Positions 1 through 5,718 of a stretch of 6,057 nucleotides of DNA are shown one piece after another. The stretch is from Gemmatimonadaceae bacterium. Lineage in GTDB: Bacteria > Gemmatimonadota > Gemmatimonadetes > Gemmatimonadales > Gemmatimonadaceae. The stretch is taken from positions 1 through 6,057 of the forward strand of contig JABFXM010000120.1 of NCBI GenBank assembly GCA_013361745.1. Reading direction: 5' to 3'. The translations under genes and the position numbers were made by a program. Position 1 is the first letter of the stretch. The number at the start of each line of letters is the position of its first letter. The notes below the pieces were generated by a model. The model was not told the DNA's origin, searched no databases, and was given only the letters and a program-made list of their open reading frames with translations.

Positions 1-124
1 CGGCCCAGGTGGCGAGCAGGGAGAGGCCGAGCTGCGCGCCGTCGCGGACGGATTTCGCGACGTCGGCCTCGAACTCGCGGCGGCCGGCGGTAGGCCGCTC
101 GGCGGCGACCGCCGGACCGGTCAC
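1..124 (-). CDS. Probable Wzx-type flippase, first 41 codons only (truncated by window edge)
   Basis: A minus-strand frame begins with GTG at 124, overlaps the stop of the membrane glycosyltransferase by four bases (GTGA, 121-124), and stays open to the left edge. The 41 visible residues are a polar Ala/Arg/Glu-rich start followed by EADVAKSVRDGA and QLGLSLLATWA, which runs into a hydrophobic stretch. A short amphipathic N-terminus leading straight into a first membrane helix with this pattern is typical of polysaccharide flippases of the MATE/MOP superfamily (Wzx), and such a gene would be expected in a Wzx/Wzy-type locus. The reading frame is well supported by the overlap, by sensible codon use and by the identical junction at 1317-1320. 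The flippase call rests on 41 residues and on context; a polymerase or other membrane protein is possible. Confidence 0.55.
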   Translation of the reverse strand, partial: MTGPAVAAERPTAGRREFEADVAKSVRDGAQLGLSLLATWA

Positions 125-1320
125 GCGTCGCCCCCGCGCGCCGTGCGCACCCATTCCGTCGTGCGCCGCCGGCGCGGCGTGAAGAGCAACGCGAGCTTCC
201 ACAGCGCGTACACGGGCGCCCACGCGAGGTCGAGCACCGCGCGCGCACCGAGCCCCGAGAGCTGCACGCCGCGCGCGATGTAGATCGCGAGCGCGACCAG
301 CGACACGATCCACGCCGCCGGCTCGGCGATGCTTCCGCCACGGTGCGCCACGTACAGCGAGACCATGGTCCCGCCCAGGCTCGCCAGCGCGAGCCAGGTC
401 AGCGGGGGCACGAGGAGGTCAGCCGCGAGATCGAGCGCGACGCGGTCGCGGCGCTCGACACCGTGCCGGAGCAGCATCGGGACGTGCGCGCGCGCCAGCG
501 CCGCACGCCCTCCTTCCCACCGCTCCCGCTGCGTCCGCGCCGCGCTCGCCTGGGCGGGCATCTCGCCGAGCACCTCGGCTTCGTCGACGTATGCGACGCG
601 CACGCCCGCGAGTCCGAGCGCGACACCGAACTCGATGTCCTCGACGATCGAGGCCGCGCGGTGCGGCACCCGCCGCAGCAATGCGTGCGTGAAGCACATG
701 CCGTTGCCGCGCAGTCCGCAGGAGAGGCGCAGCCGTTCGCGGGCGAGCGAGCGGGTCGTGTGAAAGAGCGCGAACGCGATCACGATGAGCCGCGTCCGCC
801 ACGAGGCCGTCGCGTTGCGCACTCCATATTCCGCCTGCATCGCCTCGACACCCCCGGCGATGCGCGCCGCGAAGGCGCCCAGCAGGTTCGGCGTCACGAC
901 CGTGTCCGCGTCGACGACGACGACCGCGTCGGCGAAGCCCTCGCTCGCGCTCGCGTCGAAGGCCGCGGCGAGCGCGTATCCCTTTCCGCGGTGCACGGGG
1001 TCGACGCGCTCCATCACGCGCGCCCCGGCCGACCGGGCACGCTCCGCGGTCGCGTCGGTGCAGTTGTCGGCCACGACGATCACCCGGAAGCGCTCCGGCG
1101 GATACGCGATGGCGAGCAGGCTGCGGACGGTCTCCGCGATCCCCGCCTCCTCGTCGTGCGCGGGCACGATCACGTCGAAGCGGGTGTCGGCGCGTGGCGC
1201 CGGTGCCGCGCCGCGCCGCGCGACCAGGGCGAGCATCGCGAGGTACAGCGCAGGGATCGCGACGACCACCGCGCCCAGGAACAACACGACGTTCGCGATC
1301 TGAGCCAGCGGAGACGTCAC
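121..1320 (-). CDS. Membrane-anchored GT2 glycosyltransferase with QxxRW motif
   Basis: Translated from the GTG at 1320, the product has 399 residues. A transmembrane helix at about 10-34 precedes a GT2 domain with FDVIVPAHDEEAGI (48-61), VIVVADNCTDATAERA (80-95), HRGKGYALA (110-118), the DxD motif VDADT (136-140), RGNGMCF (204-210), the acidic pair in VEDIEFG (226-232) and QRERW (264-268). The last matches the QxxRW motif of membrane GT2 enzymes such as cellulose and hyaluronan synthases. Three further hydrophobic segments follow at about 300-323, 333-349 and 365-381. The protein is much shorter than cellulose synthases, so a single-sugar transferase for the lipid-linked unit is the modest reading. 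The start is set by the GTGA overlap with the preceding stop, a purine-rich AGGGGGGAAG at 1324-1333, and the hydrophobic helix beginning right after it. A longer frame to 1692 exists, but its extra 124 residues are Arg-rich and lie wholly on the neighbouring gene. Confidence 0.9.
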   Translation of the reverse strand: MTSPLAQIANVVLFLGAVVVAIPALYLAMLALVARRGAAPAPRADTRFDVIVPAHDEEAGIAETVRSLLAIAYPPERFRVIVVADNCTDATAERARSAGARVMERVDPVHRGKGYALAAAFDASASEGFADAVVVVDADTVVTPNLLGAFAARIAGGVEAMQAEYGVRNATASWRTRLIVIAFALFHTTRSLARERLRLSCGLRGNGMCFTHALLRRVPHRAASIVEDIEFGVALGLAGVRVAYVDEAEVLGEMPAQASAARTQRERWEGGRAALARAHVPMLLRHGVERRDRVALDLAADLLVPPLTWLALASLGGTMVSLYVAHRGGSIAEPAAWIVSLVALAIYIARGVQLSGLGARAVLDLAWAPVYALWKLALLFTPRRRRTTEWVRTARGGDA

Positions 1321-2372
1321 GCGCTTCCCCCCTGCGCACTCGGCGCGGTCGCGCGGGCGAGCGCGCGGTAGTCTCGGAGCTCGCGAAGCGCCCGCCGGAG
1401 CGAGCCGGCATGCGTGCGCACGCCGATGAAGTACTGCATCCCGTAGACGACGGTCGTCCCCGCGACCGCGACGCGTTCGGCGCCGAGCTTCGCGAGCGCC
1501 ATCGACATGAGCATCGCCGCGCGAGAGGCCGGCTTCATCGCGATGGGCGCGAGCACGCAGGCCATCAGGAAGGGACGCGCCATCGGATGCATGAGGACGA
1601 GGAAGCGCCACGGGTTCGCCCACGCGAGCCCCGGATGCTTCGCGGCGATGCGCGCGTCCGCGGCGCCATAGGCGCGAGATCGCCGCATCCACGTCGCGAG
1701 GCTCGTGTGATCGGAGTCGTGTCGTGCGATCGCGTCCTCGGCGATCACCAGCTCGATCCCGGCGCGCTCCATTCGGACACCGAGCTCGGTGTCCTCGGAG
1801 ATCCGGAAGCCGAGGTCGAATCCGCCGGCGGCGAAGTAGTCGGCGCGGGGGAAGGAGACGTTGCCGGTGTAGAGGTTCGTTCCGCGCAACCTGGTCTCGC
1901 CGTTCCGCACCTCGCGCTCGAGCTTCTCCAGCAGCGCGATGTGGCAGCGCTCGAAGAGCGGCAGATCGAGCGCGCTGCTCGCGCGCAGCGGGCCGAGCGC
2001 GGCGCGACGCGTTCCGGACGGGTGCGCGGCCCGGTGCGCGGCCAGAAAGTTCGGTGCGACGCGCATGTCGTCGTCGACGAGCACCGCGAGCTCGCCGCGC
2101 GCGCGCTCGAGCGCGCGATGACGCGCCGCGGCCGGCCCGGCGTTCGCCTGCGTCAGCACCTCCAGACGGTACGGAACTTCGAGCCCCGACAGTCGCGGCG
2201 CAGCCGGCGGCACGGAGCCGTCGTCGACGACGATGACCTCGTAGCGCGACGGATCCAGCGTCTGCTCCGCGAGCTCGGAAAGCAGCCGCGCGACCGAATC
2301 GGGGCGGTTGAACGTCGCGATGATCACGCTGATCTCGGGGGCCGCGCCGCCGCCCGGCACTTTTTCCGGCAT
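1317..2372 (-). CDS. GT2-family glycosyltransferase (GT-A fold), peripheral membrane type
   Basis: The 351-residue protein shows the usual order of GT2 motifs: ISVIIATFNRPDSV (14-27) as the first strand of the nucleotide-sugar fold, EVIVVDDGS (45-53), the DxD-type metal-binding motif VLVDDDM (97-103), YTGNVSFPRADYFAAGGFD (168-186) in the acceptor region, and SEDTELGVRM (192-201), whose acidic pair supplies the probable catalytic base. Two hydrophobic stretches near the C-terminus (about 257-279 and 300-316) could bind the membrane where the lipid-linked acceptor lies. It should add one sugar to the growing repeat unit on the cytoplasmic face; donor and linkage are not predictable. The ATG is four bases after the acyltransferase stop. 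The 3' end overlaps the next gene by four bases (GTGA). Length and motifs are complete, with no sign of damage. Confidence 0.92.
   Translation of the reverse strand: MPEKVPGGGAAPEISVIIATFNRPDSVARLLSELAEQTLDPSRYEVIVVDDGSVPPAAPRLSGLEVPYRLEVLTQANAGPAAARHRALERARGELAVLVDDDMRVAPNFLAAHRAAHPSGTRRAALGPLRASSALDLPLFERCHIALLEKLEREVRNGETRLRGTNLYTGNVSFPRADYFAAGGFDLGFRISEDTELGVRMERAGIELVIAEDAIARHDSDHTSLATWMRRSRAYGAADARIAAKHPGLAWANPWRFLVLMHPMARPFLMACVLAPIAMKPASRAAMLMSMALAKLGAERVAVAGTTVVYGMQYFIGVRTHAGSLRRALRELRDYRALARATAPSAQGGSA
1324..1333 (-). promoter_or_regulatory. Ribosome binding site of the membrane GT2 gene
   Basis: AGGGGGGAAG ends three bases before the GTG at 1320 and lies inside the 3' end of the preceding glycosyltransferase gene. 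Together with the GTGA overlap it decides the start of the membrane glycosyltransferase. Confidence 0.6.
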
Positions 2373-2376
2373 CCGG

Positions 2377-3057
2377 TCAGCCGTCGGCGCCGGGTCCGGC
2401 GGGACGGGGCACGCGTTCGCCGCGCGGCATCGGCGCGGTCTCGCTCATCGTGCCGATGATCTCGCTCCGCGGCGCGCCGACGCGTGCGTTAGGCGGGACG
2501 TCGCGCGTGACCACCGCGCCGGCGCCGACGAACGCGCCGTCACCGATCGTCACTCCCGGAAGCACGGTGACACAGGCGCCGATCCAGACGCCGTCGCCGA
2601 TCGTCACCGGAGCATGCACGAGCGCGCCGGCACGCTGCGTCGCCGGTCCGAGCACGTGGTTCGACGTGATCAGCACGAAGTGGTGCCCGATCGCGCAGCG
2701 GGCGCCGATCCGCACCGGCGCGTTGAGCTCGATGTGCGCCGGCGAGTTCACGAAGGTCGCCTCGCCGATCGAGAGTCGTCCCGCGAGATTGCCGGTGCCG
2801 CGCACCGTGAGCGGACCTGCGACCCGGGCACGCGCGCCCACCGTGAAGCCGGCGAGGCGATAGAGGGATGCGCGGAGCCGCGCGAAGGCGTTGAACGGGA
2901 TCAACCGCACGAGCAGCTGCACCAGCGCGAGCCGCGGGTGGATCTCCGCCAGCTGCGCCACGAGATACTCTCCGATCGTCGCCTGGCGCTGGCCGGCGCG
3001 CGGAGTCGCGCCGTCATCCGCCACGCCGGCGGCGGACGTGGAGCGAGCTTCCGCCAC
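2377..3057 (-). CDS. Left-handed beta-helix (hexapeptide-repeat) acyltransferase, WcaF/NodL/CysE-like
   Basis: The 226-residue product probably transfers an acetyl or other acyl group from a CoA donor to a sugar of the repeat unit. About 65 N-terminal residues are helical (ATIGEYLVAQLAEIH, ALVQLLVRLIP). From about 70 to 185 there are hexapeptide repeats of the [LIV]GxxxX type, ending in VTIGDGVWIGACVTVLPGV and TIGDGAFVGAGAVVTRDVP, the characteristic terminal coils of the WcaF/LacA/NodL/CysE group. His134 in TSNHVLG is the likely catalytic base. The usual G-N-P-A closing motif reads GAPRSEI (194-200) here, a departure from the consensus. The last 25 residues are Pro/Arg/Gly-rich and outside the fold. 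The GTG start follows directly on the TGA of the kinase-like gene and is supported by GGAGAG at 3062-3067, four bases upstream. The acceptor sugar cannot be told from the sequence. Confidence 0.88.
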   Translation of the reverse strand: MAEARSTSAAGVADDGATPRAGQRQATIGEYLVAQLAEIHPRLALVQLLVRLIPFNAFARLRASLYRLAGFTVGARARVAGPLTVRGTGNLAGRLSIGEATFVNSPAHIELNAPVRIGARCAIGHHFVLITSNHVLGPATQRAGALVHAPVTIGDGVWIGACVTVLPGVTIGDGAFVGAGAVVTRDVPPNARVGAPRSEIIGTMSETAPMPRGERVPRPAGPGADG

Positions 3058-3573
3058 TCAGCTCTCCGTGCGCGGATGGCCGTTGCGGTCCACCGTCACG
3101 GCTCCGAGGAAATGTTCACGCCCGATGAGTTCGATCGTGCCGCGCGCCTGCGCGATCTTCGTCGCGCCGAGCGGCACCGCCAGCAGCGTGACGTCGGCCG
3201 CGCGCGCGATCGCGATCGCGCCGGGATCGGCGTAGGGCGAGCGCACGGCGATCACCGTCTTCCGGCGCGCGGCGGCGCGCTGCGCTCCCGTCGCGACGAT
3301 CTCCGCGATCGCCTCCGGGCGCGCGTCGGTCGCGTCGATCAGCATGATGTCCGGCTCCCCGTACGTCCGCCCGGCCGTCGCCAGCGCCTCGGCGAGCCGC
3401 GAGACGCGAAAGCGCGGCGTCGCCGGCACGATCACCAGCGTCGACCAGCGATGCGGCTGCGCCGTGAACCAGACGTGCGCCCAGCCGTCGATCGCCGCGC
3501 TGCCGCGTGGTGCGGGGGTGGGACGCGGCGTCGAGACCGGCGAGCGCTCTGGCGAGGTCGAAGGTTGCTCCAT
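3058..3573 (-). CDS. Degenerate BY-kinase-like (CpsD/Wzc C-domain-like) P-loop-less protein
   Basis: This 171-residue protein sits where a bacterial tyrosine kinase is expected, three bases behind the co-polymerase, with GGGGAAG eight bases before its ATG. After a Pro/Ser/Thr-rich tail (1-24) come segments that align by eye with BY-kinases. IDGWAHVWFTAQPHRWSTLVIVPA (28-51, in parts) matches the helix and first strand before Walker A. PATPRFRVSRLAEALA (50-65) takes the place of the P-loop but lacks GK[ST]. DIMLIDATDARPEA (75-88) resembles Walker A'. KTVIAVRSPYADPGAIAIARAADVTLLAV (105-133) resembles the Walker B region, but Arg111 stands where the Asp is expected. LGAVTVDRNG (156-165) matches the final strand. 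There is no C-terminal tyrosine cluster. ATP binding by the canonical mechanism therefore looks unlikely, and the protein may be a regulatory or scaffolding pseudo-kinase for the co-polymerase. The reading frame is intact, so it is not an obvious pseudogene. The homology is judged by eye only. Confidence 0.7.
   Translation of the reverse strand: MEQPSTSPERSPVSTPRPTPAPRGSAAIDGWAHVWFTAQPHRWSTLVIVPATPRFRVSRLAEALATAGRTYGEPDIMLIDATDARPEAIAEIVATGAQRAAARRKTVIAVRSPYADPGAIAIARAADVTLLAVPLGATKIAQARGTIELIGREHFLGAVTVDRNGHPRTES
3062..3067 (-). promoter_or_regulatory. Ribosome binding site of the acyltransferase gene
   Basis: GGAGAG lies four bases upstream of the GTG at 3057, inside the last codons of the kinase-like gene. 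It supports the GTG as a true start, which otherwise would rest only on the immediate TGA-GTG junction. Confidence 0.6.
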
Positions 3574-3576
3574 CGT

Positions 3577-5052
3577 TCAGACTTCCCCGGCCGCGCCGAG
3601 CACGTTGAGATCGAGCAGCCGCCGCACCTGCCATGGCTCGATCAGCTCCCCGCGCATCACGTCGAGCCCCACGGCCGTGAAGAACGACAGCAGGACTGCC
3701 AGGAACAGCCCGCCCGCGAGGACGAGCGGCGGGCGCGGCTTCACCGGCGCGCGCGAGACCTGCGCCGGCACCAGCACTCCGTACTTGTACTTGAACGCGG
3801 CGCGCGCCGTCTGCAGCTCGATGCGAGCCGCGTCGAGGCGCTGCAGCAATCCCTCGTACGAGTTCACCGCGATCTTCAGGCGCGAGCGCGCGTACTGCTG
3901 CCGCTCGTTGATCAGCGAGTCGGACTGCATCCGCTCCAGGCTGCGAAGCGCCGCGGCGGCGAGGTAGGGATCAGCGTTCGTGGGCGTCGCGGTGGTCCCT
4001 TCCGGCGCGAGCCGCGCCAGCGTCGCCCGCAGCTGCTTCTGCTCGCGCCGCAGCTCGGCGAGCTGCGGCGAGTCGGTGCCGAGCGCGCGTATCATCTGCT
4101 CGGTCGCCGCGATCTGCGGATGCGCGCTTCCGTAGACGTTGCGCTGATCGGCGAGGGTGGCCTGCAGCTCGGCGAGCCGGCGATTCCGGAACTGCTCGAG
4201 ATCGGCGATCGTGCGCTCCACCGCGTCGAGCCGCGATTGCGCGTCACGAGCCGCGGGCGAGACGGTGCGCGCGACGGGAGCGCGCGGCGCCGAGGTCGAC
4301 GGCGCCAGCTCGGCGCGCACCTGCGCCATCGAATCGAGCGAGGCGCGGATCTCGGAGTTCACGTCCTCGACGTGGTCCTGAAGGATGTCGATGCTCTCGG
4401 AGATCAGCGCCAGCTCCTGCGTGTGCCGCTCCTCGAAGAAGTTCTCCTGCGCCGCCTGCACGATGCGGTAGGCCATGTACGGATCCGACCACTGCACGCC
4501 GATCGTCACCGTGCCCTCGCCGACGTTGACCCACATCCGGTGATTGAGCGCCCAGACCAGCGCCTCGACCCGGTCCTCCCGGGTCATCTTCTTTCGCGAT
4601 ACCGTTTCGTGCACCCAGTCGCGCGCGCGCGCGAGCAGCGAGCGGCTGTTGTCCCAGTGCGACACGAGGTCGGTCGCGTTGATGATCGCGACGAGGTTGT
4701 CGTGCTTGAGGATCGCCTCGCTCGCCAGCCGCGTCGGCGTGTCGGTCTCGCTCGGGAGATTGCGCTGCGGGTTGCCGAGCACCGGCATGACGAGGTTGCG
4801 CTCGGCGAGCAGCTTCGCCTCGGTGACGTAGGTGCGAGGCCAGATCGCGAGGATGAGGATCGAGCTCGCGACCACCCCGAGGAAGATCGTCAGCGCCGTG
4901 CGCCGATGCCGCCGGAGCGCGCGCGCCGCGAAGCCGACCGCATCGCGAACGAGGCCCAGGTCGAAGATCGATTCCTCGGCCGCCGCCGGCGCGTCGGCCG
5001 CGCCGGCCGGCCGTTCGAGCGCCGGCGTGCGCGATGTCGGATGCTGCACCAT
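3577..5052 (-). CDS. Wzz/GumC-type polysaccharide co-polymerase (chain-length determinant), no fused kinase
   Basis: From the ATG at 5052 the product has 491 residues. Its layout is that of an inner-membrane polysaccharide co-polymerase: a cytosolic N-tail, a transmembrane helix at about 52-71, a Wzz-type periplasmic domain beginning with RTYVTEAKLL, long heptad-like helical stretches (about 200-250, 265-350 and 365-425) that should form the periplasmic coiled-coil extension, a Pro-rich RAPVKPRPP segment, and a second transmembrane helix at about 443-462. A 28-residue cytosolic tail (IEPWQVRRLLDLNVLGAA) resembles the linker that leads into the kinase domain in fused Wzc-like proteins, but here the protein ends. 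Such proteins set chain length and connect the polymerase to the OPX channel. An in-frame GTG at 5061 would add three residues; the ATG is preferred because GGTGG lies just upstream of it. Its stop is three bases before the kinase-like gene, so the two are probably translationally coupled. Confidence 0.9.
   Translation of the reverse strand: MVQHPTSRTPALERPAGAADAPAAAEESIFDLGLVRDAVGFAARALRRHRRTALTIFLGVVASSILILAIWPRTYVTEAKLLAERNLVMPVLGNPQRNLPSETDTPTRLASEAILKHDNLVAIINATDLVSHWDNSRSLLARARDWVHETVSRKKMTREDRVEALVWALNHRMWVNVGEGTVTIGVQWSDPYMAYRIVQAAQENFFEERHTQELALISESIDILQDHVEDVNSEIRASLDSMAQVRAELAPSTSAPRAPVARTVSPAARDAQSRLDAVERTIADLEQFRNRRLAELQATLADQRNVYGSAHPQIAATEQMIRALGTDSPQLAELRREQKQLRATLARLAPEGTTATPTNADPYLAAAALRSLERMQSDSLINERQQYARSRLKIAVNSYEGLLQRLDAARIELQTARAAFKYKYGVLVPAQVSRAPVKPRPPLVLAGGLFLAVLLSFFTAVGLDVMRGELIEPWQVRRLLDLNVLGAAGEV
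3582..3588 (-). promoter_or_regulatory. Ribosome binding site of the kinase-like gene
   Basis: GGGGAAG lies eight bases upstream of the ATG at 3573, within the final codons of the co-polymerase gene. The spacing is normal, and it shows that the degenerate kinase-like gene keeps its translation signal. Confidence 0.55.
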
Positions 5053-5095
5053 CAGAACCACCGGAGGTTGGGGGAACCCATGGGACGCGGCACGC
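5053..5095 (-). other. Only intercistronic gap in the window (43 bases, between OPX and co-polymerase genes)
   Basis: All other junctions are within four bases or overlap. This spacer holds a small palindrome (CCCATGGG), a 4-base-pair GGTT/AACC hairpin with a five-base loop at 5066-5078, and GGTGG just upstream of the ATG at 5052, which may serve as a weak ribosome binding site. There is no T-run, so it is not a Rho-independent terminator, and no convincing -35/-10 pair was seen. Transcription probably continues through it. Confidence 0.5.
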
Positions 5096-5716
5096 TCACT
5101 GGACGAAGACCGCGTCGCCGGATTGCAGCCGGAAGAACTGCGCCTGCCCCCGCGCCGAGCTGAGCTCGCGCATGCTGAAGCGGATGCGCACGGGTGCGGG
5201 CGTCCTGCGAACGACGAACACGCGATCCTGATGGGCGAAGTCGTTCAGCCCACCCGCGCTCGCGATCGCGACCGCGAGACCGGCGCCCGGCTCGAGGGTG
5301 TAGTTGCCGGGATGCGCGACGTTGCCGAGCACCGGGACCGTGATCGGCCGCGACTCCTCGACGACGACGTTCACGCGCGGGCTGAGCACGAAGTTGCCCT
5401 GCTTCAGGTCGCGCTCCACCTCGCGCGCGAGCTGCGCCGGCGTCTTTCCCGCGACATCGACGTCATTGATCAGCGGGATGGAGATGCGCCCGTCGCTGCG
5501 CACCCGCGCCCGCGTCGAGATCTTGTCGTTGTCCCATACCTGCACGCTCAGCAGGTCGCCGACCCCGATCACGTACTCGCTGGACGCGGGCTGGGCACCC
5601 GCGTACTGGTCGACCCAGACGTACGGTCCGCGCACCGGGGAGCACGCGGTGGCGAGCGCGAGGATCGTCGCGAGGACACGACCGCGCCTGCCGCGAGCGG
5701 CGGAAACGTTAGGCAT
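5096..5716 (-). CDS. Short OPX (Wza-type) polysaccharide export lipoprotein
   Basis: This 206-residue protein belongs to the polysaccharide biosynthesis/export family, which forms the periplasmic and outer-membrane conduit for exported polysaccharide. It begins with a basic n-region and a hydrophobic stretch (about 13-24) ending in LATAC, so Cys25 is a probable lipidation site, although Ala at -3 is not the commonest lipobox residue. A Poly_export (PES) domain covers about 46-121 (EYVIGVGDLLSVQVW, SDGRISIPLI, SPRVNVVV), followed by one SLBB domain at about 125-175 (VPVLGNVAHPGNYTL, AGGLNDFA). The chain stops right after GDAVFVQ. E. coli Wza is close to 380 residues and adds a second SLBB-type domain and a C-terminal amphipathic helix that crosses the outer membrane; both are missing here. 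The ATG start is two bases after the stop of the barrel gene, without a strong Shine-Dalgarno, which suggests translational coupling. The family is certain; the partner in the outer membrane is inferred. Confidence 0.93.
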   Translation of the reverse strand: MPNVSAARGRRGRVLATILALATACSPVRGPYVWVDQYAGAQPASSEYVIGVGDLLSVQVWDNDKISTRARVRSDGRISIPLINDVDVAGKTPAQLAREVERDLKQGNFVLSPRVNVVVEESRPITVPVLGNVAHPGNYTLEPGAGLAVAIASAGGLNDFAHQDRVFVVRRTPAPVRIRFSMRELSSARGQAQFFRLQSGDAVFVQ

Positions 5717-5718
5717 TC

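Noticed and set aside
1321..1692. N-terminal extension of the membrane glycosyltransferase to an ATG at 1692.
   Set aside because: The extra 124 residues are Arg/Ala-rich, have no domain features, and overlap the preceding glycosyltransferase out of frame; the GTG at 1320 has a ribosome binding site and a GTGA overlap.
4619..4632. GCGCGC run as a simple repeat.
   Set aside because: It encodes ordinary Ala/Arg codons (LLARARDW) in the co-polymerase and is short; normal for this base composition.
5066..5078. Hairpin GGTT-loop-AACC as terminator or attenuator.
   Set aside because: The stem has only four base pairs and no T-run follows.
5052..5081. Nine-codon minus-strand frame (ATG at 5081) ending in TGATG on the co-polymerase start, a possible leader peptide.
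   Set aside because: The TGATG overlap is tempting, but there is no Shine-Dalgarno before the ATG, and such a short frame can occur by chance. It would need conservation in related loci to be believed.
2308..5163. Very long open frame on the plus strand (951 codons).
   Set aside because: It is extremely rich in Arg, His and Asp/Glu without recognisable domains and lies across four minus-strand genes with clear family motifs; this is the usual antisense artefact of GC-rich coding DNA.
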